The notes: a model not told the origin generated them from the letters alone. Positions 1 through 10,515 are shown, counted from the stretch's first letter. The stretch: 64,000 nt of DNA from Acanthosepion pharaonis (GCA_903632075.3 CAHIKZ030004282.1:1247501-1311500); one strand, 5' to 3'. Program-made: numbers and translations.

Positions 1-7
1 GTTACAC

Positions 8-240
8 CACTACTAACCATGAGTATATCATACCCATTTAGAAAAAGTCAAAAGAAAAATATTAAATATAAATCTTTATTTGAAATATTTTACATGCAGG
101 CACTTCAAACTTTTTACTTTGAGTTAACATTACTGGGAAATGAAAAATATATTATTTCGGTAAGAAAATCAGGTGCTGAAAATTGTAAGTAAAAATAAAG
201 AAAATTCGTGCTGGGTACTATATACCCATGGTTAGTGTTC
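8..240. repeat. Short terminally inverted repeat (possible MITE)
   Basis: The start of the window reads cactactaaccatgagtat, and the segment near 211-238 reads tatacccatggttagtg, which is its approximate reverse complement. The two imperfect ends enclose about 230 bp of AT-rich sequence without coding signal. This is the shape of a small non-autonomous foldback or MITE. No target-site duplication can be judged because the left flank is cut by the window edge. Confidence 0.35.
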
Positions 241-780
241 AAGGGTTAATATAACAGATGTAGTGACATCAATTTAAGATCAAGCGGGAAGCTACTAAGA
301 AATCTTAGATAGAAAGCTATAGTTTATTTCTATGCTTGGAAAGAAGTTGGGCGCCAGCACTGAAGTTTTGGTCTAATAAATATATTGGAAAGGTAACAAA
401 AAAAAAAAAAAAAAAACTTTCATTTTGATTTTGTTTCAAAGTGCTGAAATATTTTTGTAACGAAAAATCTTGACATAATTGTTTCAGCTTTGGCATCAGT
501 TCAATGTTATCTTTGAGCGAATTCAATGTTTTTTTTTTCTTTTTACCATTTCGGTTTCTTCATTGTTGGCATCAAAGAATGGATTTATTAAATTTGTTAG
601 TAGAAGGCAAAGCAGTAAACAAGCCAAAGCAATGCATGATCAATAAGAAACGTATAATATATCACTTGGGATGGACGCTTACATCCTGAAAATATCATTA
701 GTAAGACCTTCTTTATATTTGTCCTTTCACATACTGCTTCTGTTATTCATATATACTATAATTTCCCTGTTTGGAATATA
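241..780. other. Unassigned AT-rich sequence
   Basis: No family recognised. It contains a poly(A) run near 398-416 and a poly(T) run near 530. The short open frames show no domain. Confidence 0.5.
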
Positions 781-782
781 CG

Positions 783-791
783 CACACACAC

Positions 792-829
<38 letters not shown>
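783..829. repeat. (CA)n/(TA)n microsatellite
   Basis: A few CA units lead into about 18 TA units. A copy of the 'ctcaatatcagagatagag' module follows at about 910-930. Confidence 0.95.
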
Positions 830-832
<3 letters not shown>

Positions 833-935
833 AAAAGTGTATATAAATATAAACAAATATATATATGTATAATTATTTATATATTATATGCGCGGTACTT
901 ATTAGAAAGCGCTCAATATCAGAGATAGAGCTAAC

Positions 936-1090
936 ATATTTGGTTGGATAGATGTGAGTTTGTGACCCTGGGTTTCACGCTTTAGCGATCGTCAGACAAA
1001 CTGATTAATGTTTTTAAAAATTTGGGTTTATGTAGATTGCGTGTATTGGTGTTATTGTGGAAGTGGTGGGGGGAAATTTCGTCGTTTTCA
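936..1090 (+). repeat. Dispersed repeat, copy 1 (second copy near 57.0 kb)
   Basis: The stretch with gatgtgagtttgtgaccctg and cgatcgtcagacaaactgat recurs almost exactly at about 57008-57160. In both places it continues into an AT-rich stretch and a run of G. This copy has only one arm; the 57-kb copy is followed by an inverted arm. No coding potential recognised. Confidence 0.7.
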
Positions 1091-1229
1091 TTCATCGTAC
1101 TAACGCAAAACATCGATGTATGCAGACACATATATACACTTTGGTCGTCCGTCGGGACTCATACATATATAAACATATGTGGGCAGTTTCGGTTATGACA
1201 CATGTATGTATACGGGTGGTGTTATATCT

Positions 1230-1233
<4 letters not shown>

Positions 1234-1286
<53 letters not shown>
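1234..1286. repeat. (TA)n microsatellite
   Basis: About 26 TA units, ending directly at the start of a Tc1-like transposon relic. Confidence 0.97.
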
Positions 1287-1287
<1 letters not shown>

Positions 1288-1289
1288 TA

Positions 1290-1513
1290 CAGTTCAAAAG
1301 TTTTAAGCCACCGGAGAATTAGCATTAGAGGAACTTTATGGAAAAGTGAACCCTTTCTATCCTCAAAATGGAAAAAAGCTCTTAGAATCATTGAAAAAAG
1401 AATGGAATCAATTATCATACTTACACTTTGAGAAAATTTTGCATCGAATGCCAAAAGCATGTGCTGCAGTAATCAAGGCTAAAGGAGGATATTTTGACGA
1501 GAGACAAATTTAA
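1290..1513 (+). pseudogene. Tc1-like transposase C-terminus, internally deleted copy
   Basis: From about 1308 one frame stays open to the stop at 1511-1513. It gives a typical Tc1 transposase tail: an NPFYPQN stretch, then KKEWNQL, then HRMPKACAAVIKAKGGYFDE. The family ends in a similar 'SMP.RC.AVI.A.GG' motif. The DDE catalytic region is absent. The sequence just upstream (cagttcaaaagttttaagcc) resembles a Tc1-type inverted-repeat end, so this may be a left end joined directly to the gene tail. I did not find the matching right end. Family assignment is firm; the terminal-repeat reading is inference. Confidence 0.75.
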
Positions 1514-1659
1514 TCATAAAATGCATTTTTTTTCTTCTTATTTGTCATAATAGAATTTCTAATAGAAAAATAATGTCTCACTTTTTTAACTATGTAAAAC
1601 ACTGTTCTCTTATTTAAACACAACTATATTTTGAGCCAATTAAAAAAAAAATACCGAAT

Positions 1660-2240
1660 TAGATTTCACTTGAATGATCAGAGTTCAATCTCAGAACATT
1701 TCAAGGAACGCTTATGTCAACATCCACAGTTTGGACAGATTTTAGTCGAAAATACATCAGTGCTCCATCAAGATCATATTAAGTAAAAACTTACAATTCT
1801 AGAAGTCCTTTATATAAGAGAATTGCGGTCCAAAGTAAAGTTAACTACGATTATAGTAACAAAGTTCTTAAATGTTTTTATTAGAAAAGTGTTATATAAA
1901 AAAAATACTAAATCAAAATACTACAATTTAAAAAATGTTTTTAAAATCATTAAATTAGTTACCTCCCTTACATAGTGGTAAAAAATATTTTTTAATTTAC
2001 GGTGTTAACGTATAACACATCCATAGATATGCAACCCCTGGTGATTGTCTCAGATGGAACTGAAAATACTTGGGAAAATGAAAAATTCCGTGAAAGAAAA
2101 TTTTGAAATTTTTCTTAATCAATTTTCTACAGTCATCAAGAAATTAATCTGTGGACTTGAAATGATTAAAATTTAATTAGACAGACATAATACGTCTAAA
2201 TTATTTAAGTAAACATGCTTAAATGTAAATATACTGCCAA
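1660..2240 (+). mobile_element. Penelope-like element 3' tail, copy A (pseudo-LTR candidate)
   Basis: This stretch is collinear with about 5175-5800 at high identity; both contain tagatatg, gttacctcccttacatagtgg-type blocks and atcaagaaattaat. The second copy begins further upstream, inside a GIY-YIG domain. Finding the same PLE tail before and after a PLE body fits the partial tandem dimers (pseudo-LTRs) known for Penelope-like elements. Copy A lacks the microsatellite that interrupts copy B. Coding sense is broken by frameshifts. Confidence 0.65.
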
Positions 2241-2269
2241 AATATTCATATTTTAAACTACATGATTTA

Positions 2270-3741
2270 GCAGCTGATCACAGTGCCAACACTTGGCAAT
2301 TCAAACGTGACTTTGTGAGAAGACAGATTAAGATAGAAGACAACATAAAAATTCTTAATAAAAATCATAAGCGATTAACAGCAAACTAAAATCGACCACC
2401 ACTACTGAACAACTCAAGGAAATTCTATATAGACTTAGAGAAATAGCTAACAAGTCGGAAATGCAACACCTAGAAAATCTTAATACATTGTACAAAGGAC
2501 ATCTGTCAAATAATGATGACAAGTTTATAAACATCTCAAACTATGAACTGACAAATCACCAAAAGGAATTATTCAACATCGGACCCAGCTGTCATCTTTA
2601 CAGAAAATATAATAGACTGAATTCAAAAAAAAAAAAAATAGAGATGTTATATCAAATCATACTTGAAGAACATCAACTGATAAATACAAAACCAGAAATC
2701 TGGGACCTACTCAAGTCTGAGGCGGTGAAAAGATGGGTATGACAGAGAGAAAAAACACGTCTAAACATCTATTACAAAAAACAAAAATATATACTGCTGC
2801 TAAAGAGCTTCGTACATACCCCAATATAATAGTTTAAAAAACGGATAAAAGCAATATCTTCATCATATTAAATAAACCAGATTATTATTCAAAGAAGCAC
2901 CAAATCAAATACTGGGCGATCACACCGATTTTAAAGAGTTGGCAAAAATACGATTAAACAATTAAAGTCGAACGTCAACAAGCTTATCACTGCCAATAAC
3001 GTAGGACTTCTTAAAATAATTGGAGTCTACAGATCAGGATACATATATGGAATTCTAAAAATATATAAAACTAGATTCCTTCTCCGTCCTGTCATATTCC
3101 AAATCCTTACTACTGTTTAACAATTAATTATTAATCAACTAATTTCACCATATATGTCTAATAAATACAGCATTAAATTAACACACAGACTACTCTGATT
3201 CTAAAAACACAAAAACGTAATGATGAAACCATAGCTTCACTTGACGTTGCAAGTTTATTCATCAACGTCCCAGTCAGGGAAACGATAAATAGAATCATAA
3301 AGAATATTTACAACAATCCATCTCCCCCTCCATTAAAAAATATGACCTAATATTTTAAGAAAACTACTCTTGATGTGCGCTACAGAAGTTCATTTCTAGG
3401 ACCATCAAAATAAAATTTACGTACAATTAAATGGTGTTTCTATGGGATTCGCCCTGGTATCAACGTTTAGCAACTTCTACATGACTAACCCATAAAATAA
3501 CGTACTTAATACCACAAAAAAAAAACTCCATTTACCTAAGACAATCTCATTTTAGCATAAAATGACATAGACGAAATACATGAATTACAAAAACACTTAA
3601 AAAAAAAAGCCGTACTTCAATTTCAAATATGAACTTAAAATCTACAATAAAATCCCATTTCTTTATGTATTGATAGACACTAATAATAACACATTTACTA
3701 CATTTCCATATAATAAAACAACTATTTTTTTTTAACATACA
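2270..3741 (+). pseudogene. Penelope-like reverse transcriptase relic, 5' part
   Basis: The open frame at 2461-2742 contains FINISNYELTNHQKELFNIG, the N-terminal motif of PLE polyproteins. Downstream, in changing frames, come VNKLITANN, a GYIYG motif, LRPVI, SPYMSNKYS, LNGVSMGFAL (the 'VAMG' region of RT) and IYNKIPFLYVLIDT (the thumb 'PFLDVL' motif). In order these match the RT core of PLEs. Many stops and frameshifts, and no readable YxDD catalytic box, mark it as dead. Reading stops at about 3742 at an insertion and resumes at 4193. Confidence 0.75.
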
Positions 3742-3747
3742 ACGTGT

Positions 3748-4192
3748 GTTAGCACGTGCGATACCCTGTCTTCATCAGCCGCCGACCAGGGGTGATATCA
3801 GGGTTTCGGTGGCTATGGCGGAACCGCCACCCCTGGCGCCACCAGCAGCGTTTGCCACCAGGCAGGGTATGAAGATAAGCTAACTAATTGTTCCTTTAAG
3901 TAAAATCTATCAGCAATGAAAGTTTCTTGAACGCGTTTGCTGTTATTGACGCGCTCGTAAAAATCGTTATAGACGACCACGCAAATATTTCACTTGCGCA
4001 TGTTAGGTGGTGATGTTGCGCGCATTTTATTTGCTTGTTTTGATCTCGACCAAATCCAACTTGACGCGTGTTGAACAGTTTTTTGAAGGCAATGCGAAAC
4101 GCTTTTCAACCAACGGCCAGTGATGCCTATTTTTGAAAGGAAGGAAATGACCGAATGTCCTAGAAACCTACGACACCCAATATAGTATAAAC
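3748..4192. mobile_element. GC-richer 445-bp insert in the PLE, 6-bp duplication
   Basis: The PLE reading breaks at acgtgt (3742-3747) and resumes after a second acgtgt (4193-4198). The second copy restores a plausible PLE linker, with CPFT followed by LINRAKA. The insert is clearly richer in GC than its surroundings. It holds an internal inverted pair, gataccctgtcttcat near 3769 and gcagggtatgaagata near 3863, plus ccaggggtg/cacccctgg. No transposase and no known family recognised. The 6-bp duplication is short and could be chance. Confidence 0.45.
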
Positions 4193-4423
4193 ACGTGTAC
4201 CCTCAATTGTAAAAGTGAATGCCCATTTACAGAATAGCTAATATGAGAAACTTAATAAACCGTGCAAAAGCAAACCCTTCAACAGGAAAGATTTTCTATA
4301 TTGAATCAAAAATATTAAACAAACCCTCATTAATAATTACTTTCCTAATTACATCGTTGATGAACAAATTAGACGAGCTACGAGGAATATAAACATGAAT
4401 AAAAATGAATACAATATATCATC
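4193..4423 (+). pseudogene. PLE RT-endonuclease linker, relic
   Basis: Decayed coding sequence resembling the PLE region between thumb and GIY-YIG domains. It has a cysteine-containing ECPF stretch, then LINRAKANPSTGKIFYIESK and, in another frame, a DEQIRRATRNINMNKNE-like segment. It ends at the target duplication aatatatcatc of the foldback element and appears to resume at about 4850. Confidence 0.55.
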
Positions 4424-4838
4424 CTTAAAGATATTTTTATGTTTAACATTCTTTTTATATATACAAGTATTTTTAGTAAATGCTCTGTTTATAATAAACA
4501 GTATTAAATAACATTTACCGGCCTGAATGTCCGAGATATTTTCATAGAAAATATTCGTCCTTTGACAGGATTCGAACCTGCATCCTATACGGAACCGTCA
4601 TTTACGCTGACGTGCCTTAACCGACTCGGCCACAAAGGAGCGTTCGGTAGGCCAGGTCGAATATTTCAAAGGGCGAATATTTTCTATGAAAATTTCTCGG
4701 ACATTCAGGCCGGTAAATGTTATTTAATACTGTTTATTATAAACAGAGCATTTACTAAAAATACTTGTATCTATAAAAAGAATGTTAAACATAAAAATGT
4801 CTTTAATAAATTGTCGGACTTTGTCCAATTCTTAATGT
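4424..4838. mobile_element. Foldback element carrying a tRNA-like gene, 11-bp TSD
   Basis: A 415-bp element bounded by perfect 11-bp direct repeats, aatatatcatc at 4413-4423 and 4839-4849. Its arms are near-perfect inverted repeats of about 140 bp: 4425-4564 against about 4671-4806. Shared blocks include tttatgtttaacattctttt, agtaaatgctctgtttata and ttaccggcctgaatgtccga. The loop holds a type II tRNA-like cloverleaf on the minus strand. About 32 bp at the right end (ttgtcggactttgtccaatt) has no partner in the left arm. It splits a PLE between RT and endonuclease. Retrotransposition of a tRNA-bearing transcript, or a foldback transposon that captured a tRNA, are both possible; the sequence alone does not decide. 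Confidence 0.7.
4558..4639 (-). tRNA. Type II (Ser/Leu-like) tRNA-like sequence, probably a pseudo-tRNA
   Basis: Read on the minus strand, 82 nt fold as a complete cloverleaf. The acceptor stem is tcctttg/caaagga, 7 of 7 pairs. The D arm lies in ggccgagtcggttaaggc. The anticodon stem is cgtca/tgacg with loop gcgtaaa. A long variable arm (ttccgtatagga) follows, then a T arm gcagg-ttcgaat-cctgt. Both polymerase III boxes are good: tggccgagtcgg and ggttcgaatcc. Against a working tRNA: loop position 33 is C instead of the near-universal U, the nominal anticodon GTA (Tyr) does not suit a eukaryotic type II body, and it sits inside a foldback repeat. It is best read as the tRNA-derived part of a mobile element. 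Confidence 0.55.
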
Positions 4839-4849
4839 AATATATCATC

Positions 4850-5595
4850 ATATAAATCTAAACATATCAAACTACGATATCGTAATCTAATGCATTCTAA
4901 ATATAAGCAGGAGGAAATAATTTTAGAAAGGCTCATAAACACTAATATATTTCACACTGATTCAAGTTAAAATAAATAAAATTATATACTATACTAAATT
5001 TAATACAGCCAACCTATTCAAACTAGACAACGTGACAACTCTTCTCCATCAACTAGCTTCTTACAAAAGACCAACATAGGATATCAATTTAAATGTCTTT
5101 TGGGAGATTGCGTCTGTGATAAAAAATGTTAATACATATGTTGGTTTTACAACAACGACGATGACAAGAAAGCTTAAGTTTCACTTGAACGATCATAATT
5201 CACTCTCAGAAAATTTAAAGGAACATTCATGTCCACATTCACAGTTTATACAGATATTAGTCTAAAATACATTAGTGCTCCTTCAAGGTAATAATAAACA
5301 AAAAACTTAAAATTCTAGAAGCCCTTTATGTAAGAGAATCGCGGCCAAAGTCAACTAAGAGTATAGAAACAAAATTCTTGAATGTTTATAGCAGAAAAGG
5401 GTTATATAAAAATACTAAATTTAAATACTATAATTAAAAAAATCTTTTTGAAAAAAATCACATAAATTACCTCCCTTACACAGTGGTAAAAGTATTTTAA
5501 TTTATGTTATTAGCGCATAACATATCCATAGATATGGATTCCCTGAAGATGGTCTCAGATCAGAGTGAAAGTGCTTGTGAAAATAAAAATTATTT
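4850..5595 (+). pseudogene. PLE GIY-YIG endonuclease and tail, copy B
   Basis: From about 5070, allowing frameshifts, the + strand gives YQFKCLLG-like sequence, then NTYVGFTTTTMTRKLKFHL, the Y...C...YVGFT core of the PLE GIY-YIG endonuclease domain. Further on come SENLKEHSCPHSQF and an ALYIRE-like segment (gccctttatgtaagagaatc). This domain nicks target DNA during PLE integration. Several stops break it. The stretch from 5175 onward duplicates 1660-2240. Confidence 0.7.
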
Positions 5596-5697
5596 TTTAT
5601 AAAATATTCGAATTTTCTACAGCCACCAAGAAATTAATTCGTAGAATTGAAAGGATTAAAACTAAAATAATAATACATCTAAGTTATTTAACCACAC

Positions 5698-5708
5698 GCA
5701 CACGCACG

Positions 5709-5784
<76 letters not shown>
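5698..5784. repeat. (CA)n(TA)n microsatellite inside the PLE tail
   Basis: About 25 CA units followed by about 17 TA units. They sit exactly where copy A of the PLE tail (near 2208) has only a few bases between ttatttaa and acttaaatg. Confidence 0.95.
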
Positions 5785-5785
<1 letters not shown>

Positions 5786-5799
5786 TTAAATGTTTGTTC

Positions 5800-6127
5800 T
5801 CTTTTTCCCATTTGATAGGATTAATAACGTTTAACTACGTTCAAAAATTCGCTTTTGATTGTATCGTGACATCTATAATAAGAACGTTTATTAATTCTTC
5901 AAAAAATTGTTAATGTATTTCTTATTGATTCTGTCATTGAATAAGAGAAAAAAAAACTAACAAATCATTCTTCTAATTAGACCAGTTGAAGGCAGCAATC
6001 CGCATTGATAAAATGTATTGATTTTTAATAGAATTTCTTCCATCTTAAATTTAACTCTGTTTTTTTTTACATTCCCATTAGTATAAGTAATATATTTTTT
6101 TAATTTCTTACACGAAGCATTATAATC
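5800..6127. other. Unassigned AT-rich sequence
   Basis: No coding or repeat family recognised up to the Helitron boundary. Confidence 0.5.
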
Positions 6128-6788
6128 TTACTTATTATAAAACGCAGATTGTGTGTGTGTGTGTCTGTACGTTTATATATTGGATCGGATTTCCTACATT
6201 TTTCAACCGATTTCAACAAAACTTCACAGGACTGCATAAAATTACCTTGCGGTGGTTCTGACAGTGCCAAAAATTGGAAAAACACAATTGTTTTTGCACG
6301 AAACCAATTTGAAAACATGATAAAACATGATTCTGTCGCCAGAATGAAAGAGGGACAATTATATCAAGTTATACTTATAAAACCCGGGTTGTTTTTGTGT
6401 GTGTGTGCGTTCATTTATATATGGGATCGGATTTCTACATTTTTCAACCAATTTCAACAAAACTTCACTTTTTTTGGCAGGTAGTGTTTCTTATTGTCTT
6501 TCACACTTTTCCCTTTATTTTTACATTCAGAATGCTTTAAAGACAAGACAATTGTTTATAATAAAATTCTATTCAATCGATAGACTCATAACGATTGGAA
6601 ACAATGTTTTTGTTTGAATTTGGGTTTGACCAATTCGTAAAAAAAAAAAAAAAACTAATTAAGACATGCGTGTCCGTCAACCTTAAACATTAATCTTTGT
6701 CAATTTTATTTTTCAGTCTTTATGATGGTTGATACTTGATCTATCTCTTACTGTTACATCCCCAGGCAACGCCGGGCTCTACTGCTAG
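6128..6788 (+). mobile_element. Non-autonomous Helitron with repeated 5' region
   Basis: The right end has a GC-rich hairpin, ccccaggcaacgccggg (about 6760-6776), followed after 8 bases by ctag and then t, the usual Helitron 3' end. The left side begins with ttataaaacgcagattgtgt and a GT run. A second, similar start, ttataaaacccgggttg, occurs at about 6376. Both starts are followed by ggatcggatttc and caatttcaacaaaacttcac-type blocks. The 5' region is therefore duplicated, either nested or tandem. No Rep/helicase coding sequence is present. A related copy lies in inverse orientation at 63642-64000. Confidence 0.7.
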
Positions 6789-6789
6789 T

Positions 6790-7062
6790 TCTCAATAGTT
6801 TTTTTATCAGTATAGACTGGTCCTCTCGTTGATTTTACCATAGGCTTACGGTTTTGCAAAAGCAGTCCTCGGAAGGTTTATTTAGTGTTTTACAGCAACT
6901 TCTTAGTCTTTTTTGCAAGAGACAGGATAAACAAAAATCAGTGATTTTTTGTTTAAATTATGATCAGACGGTTACGTGCATTAGTCGTTTCCCTATGATT
7001 ACGAACTTTGGATATTAACAACAGAACCTTAGCAAAGAATCCAATTTATTAGAAACTAGAAG
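6790..7062. other. Unassigned sequence
   Basis: Nothing recognised; AT-rich with no long open frame. Confidence 0.5.
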
Positions 7063-7065
7063 ATT

Positions 7066-7215
7066 GTGCACTAGGTCTCTGTATTCGACCCTTCAAAAAT
7101 TGTGGTTGGTTCTGCACAAAGCTTTCAAATCATATGTGCTGGTGTTTGGCTGTCGTTTCCTAAGAACTGAAACACTTAACCCTGATCCGTTGGTTACGTC
7201 GAGAGAGTCATATAT
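7066..7215 (+). repeat. Dispersed repeat, copy 1 (second copy at 26.6 kb)
   Basis: Contains caggtctctgtattcg-type sequence, cccttcaaaaa, a tgtgctggtgtttggctgtcg block and tttcctaagaactgaa. The same order recurs at about 26615-26775. Function unknown; probably part of a SINE or LINE body. Confidence 0.6.
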
Positions 7216-7395
7216 AAACATATATATATATAGTCATCTGCAGACAGACAGTTTCGCTCTATCACAGCTATTCAGTGTAGCTAGACGTCCGATTGCTTCA
7301 AGCTGGGATCGAAACTTGACCAATTTGGCATCACTCAGAGATGCTAAGGTTAGCATGTGAGTCCGATGAATATATATCCATTTCATATACACCCT

Positions 7396-7870
<475 letters not shown>

Positions 7871-7994
7871 TTTACTTAAAAACGTTTCGTGCACATTTAC
7901 TTAAATACGTTTAGTGAGCAGATATGAGCGATCGAGAAAAATCGTCGAAGATTGTGTGTTTATAAACAGTGATTTAGACTTTGCTAACCAGACG

Positions 7995-8080
7995 CTTCTA
8001 TGTAGCTAAATGGTACAGCACGTTGGATCATATGATGATTTCCGTATAGGAATACAGGTTCGATTCCTTTTTTCCTGATT
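7995..8080 (+). tRNA. tRNA-like sequence, second copy of the 4.6-kb cassette (decayed)
   Basis: The stretch tagctaaatggtacagcac (A-box-like) is followed by ttccgtataggaatacagg and ggttcgattcc (B box). The variable-arm block ttccgtatagga is identical to the one in the minus-strand tRNA-like sequence at 4558-4639, so the two share an origin. The acceptor stem does not pair cleanly. A pseudo-tRNA or SINE head, not a working gene. Confidence 0.5.
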
Positions 8081-8219
8081 CTGAATATGTGTCCTTTTGT
8101 TTGTTTGTTTTTTTTATTTTCCTTAAGCTTAACTCCTTGCATATGACGCTCCGTCTATGGTATTCTCAGGATCCTTCTTTAGGGCCACATTTCGAAACAG
8201 TCTTTTTTCATCTCTGAAG

Positions 8220-8545
8220 AATTGTCCAACATTCACTATCATTACTATTACTATTCGGACTGTTATCCTTATCTCCATTGTCATATTCACGAAGTTTCGA
8301 CCATTGTACGCTCCGGCCTTCTTCAGGTGACTGGAATTTTGAACCGCACCCATTTCGTCCATTGGGGTAGTTCTTGTTCCACATGCCATGCGTCTTCCGG
8401 ATGTCTCAGTTATTTCCCTTTAACTCAACTTTCCCAAATTTGGTTCACCACTGCTGTGAACTGGTATTGAACTCACAACTCTTTGGATCTAGCCACTGCA
8501 TCTAACCAACGTCTTTATCCACTTGACCATATGTCTTTGAGGACA
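8220..8545 (-). mobile_element. tRNA-headed SINE, 'GCCGGAG' family, near full length
   Basis: On the minus strand the element begins with a tRNA-like head, tggtcaagtggataaagacg (A-box-like) and gtgagttcaatacc (B-box-like). A unique body follows, then the core gaaggccggagcgtacaatg with gtcgaaacttcg, ending in short repeats such as gataacagtccgaatag. The same order recurs at 31012-31312, 41663-41912, 51945-52145 and elsewhere. Polymerase III transcription is expected for the family; the maternal LINE is not identified. Confidence 0.7.
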
Positions 8546-9040
8546 TCTGTGTATGAATGTTTCATTAGGTTTATAAGTCATAAAAATTCATGCACATATG
8601 TCCTTGTTAATATATATATATATATATTTTTTTCGGCTGGCTGTCTGTCATTGTGTAACTCAAAGATGACTGGAGATATGACTAGAATCTTTTTTTATGG
8701 TTACTAATGCCCCGAAGCGTTTTTTTTTTTTTTTTTTTTTTTTTTCTTTGGTCCGCGGTGAGTTTTCAGGAAAGGAAAATAAAAAAAACAATAGTGTATT
8801 TTCAATCATTTATGAAAAAAATGAATGAATAAATAAATAAAACAGCGATGAGGAAGAAAATAGGGTTCAAATGAAGCTAATTTATCTTTGATATGGCCGG
8901 TTCAAAAGTCAGCCAGACACCAATAAAAAAAAATGTTTCCAAAAACGCACTGTCAGCTGCCGAGGATAAACCCCACTTACAAGACGTGAGCAAAACGTAT
9001 AAAAAAAAAAAAATTTGAACATTTTTAAAACGCTTGATGT
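8546..9040. other. Unassigned sequence with (TA)n and poly(T)
   Basis: Holds a short (TA)n at 8611-8627, a poly(T) run near 8721-8745 and A-rich runs. No coding signal recognised. Confidence 0.5.
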
Positions 9041-9049
9041 GGGATTTGA

Positions 9050-9420
9050 TTGTGTAACTTACCCTTTTTGAGTAAGTTCACGTCTACTTATCATCTCCCA
9101 GTTGCGTCTCTGTCTTTGGGCAGAGTGCACTCAGTGACTTCTCTGTCGAAGGACAGAGGGGCAAGTGAGAAAATTATACTGAAGAGGTGCCCAGCCCTGG
9201 GGAACAGCTGCCCGAGGCCACGCCCTCTCATTGCACAAGAGGGAGGGATCAGTGCTTGCACCGAGGCCAGCGCAACCGACGGTTGCGGGCGCTGAGGGGA
9301 ATTTTTGTCCCTTACCCGGGCGTATGCGCTCAGGTCCCCACCTAAAAATAGGTGTCACATCTCGTCCTAGTGGGGATGGGGGGGACAGAATAAATACCTT
9401 GATGTGGGGTCTGACTAAGT
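9050..9420. repeat. GC-rich repeat-like block
   Basis: A clear GC island in this AT-rich window. It contains ccctggggaacagctgcccg, a gtccccac/gtggggat inverted pair (9332-9380) and gatgtgggatttgatt near the start echoed by gatgtggggtctgacta at the end. Phrases such as cagctacccg and ggggaatttttg recur in the repeats at 11.6 and 22.2 kb, so it probably belongs to the same repeat superfamily. Open frames on both strands show no domain. Confidence 0.4.
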
Positions 9421-10440
9421 GAATTTAATGAATCCTCAGTTTTCTCACAACTATGAGAGAAGTCCAGGCTTTGACGTTAGTTCTTTGATTTTGACTTTTC
9501 ATGTCTGTGAACTGTTAGTGAAAAAAATGAAATAAATAAGTGAACCAATTGTTTTATTTAATCTTATCATAGGCTTAACTTTAATCGTTACTTTTCATAA
9601 ATTATAAAATAGATAGATAAATAAACTGAAATAATTCCAATGCTTTAAGGATATCACATGCAGTCCAATTTTTTCGGGGAATATCGAACGGAAATTTAAA
9701 AGAAAATTGAAATTAATTTATTTTTTTAAGTGCAGAAAATTTATTTAAATTCCGAAATTGGCCATTTTCACGGTAGTAAAACAATGCGATGTTTTATTTT
9801 ATTTTATTTTTTTATGTTTAGATAGCTGAAGTTTTATTAAGATATTAAAATAGACTAAGAATTAAAAATATGCTAACATTTATTTCAGTTATTAAAAGTA
9901 GAATTAATTTTATCGGACTTTTAATTCTAAGTCTACTACTTTACTAATAATAACTTCAATTACGTAAAACAAAATAATTTAAAGACATTTCATTTTTTTT
10001 TCACTGTAAAACTTTTAACTTAACTAAAAACGGACTGTGCTTCTGTTAACGTGGTATTTAATATATAACTCCTCACTTGTTAGAATTGAAATAAATATTA
10101 AAAAAACTGATGATTTATGAATTAAAAGTAGATTTTTTTTTTGTTTTTCTTTTTAAATAAAACCGAGGGTATATAAACAAAAACTAGATATCTTTCTTTT
10201 AATATTTTAAAAAGTTTTAAAGTTTTCCCGATTTAAAAAAAAAGAAGTAACATTTTAATTTTTGTTTTTTTAAATAGCCTTAGTTTTATTTTTTTTTAAA
10301 TAAATAAATACAATTGTACTTTCATTTCATAATTTATCAGTGAGGAGTTATAAATACAACGTTAACAGAAACATAGAAAAAACTGGTATCGTACGGACAT
10401 TATATTCTGAGAAATGGATAAAATATTAAAATTGATGGGT
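9421..10440. other. Very AT-rich sequence with an inverted repeat
   Basis: No coding signal. An inverted pair lies at 10041-10076 and 10340-10370 (ttctgttaacgt.gtattta ... aactcctcac). A looser inverted pair (agtagaattaatt / aattctaagtctac) lies near 9860-9950. Likely a small foldback transposon. Confidence 0.45.
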
Positions 10441-10460
10441 GTCTGAATAATTTTGTCGTT

Positions 10461-10465
<5 letters not shown>

Positions 10466-10512
<47 letters not shown>
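10466..10512. repeat. (TA)n microsatellite at a LINE 3' end
   Basis: About 23 TA units abutting the 3' end (minus strand) of the LINE relic at 10513-11215. Confidence 0.95.

Positions 10513-10515
<3 letters not shown>

Noticed and set aside
671..928. Protein-coding frame of 85 codons
   Set aside because: Most of it is translated (TA)n giving Ile-Tyr repeats; the same holds for many frames across TA, CA and GAA arrays.
4558..4639. Functional tyrosine tRNA gene
   Set aside because: Folds well, but position 33 is not U, the type II body does not fit a eukaryotic tRNA-Tyr, and it lies in a foldback element with a diverged second copy.
9131..9358. Possible exon in the GC-rich block
   Set aside because: Open frames overlap on both strands, the block shares phrases with dispersed repeats, and no domain or splice pattern is evident.
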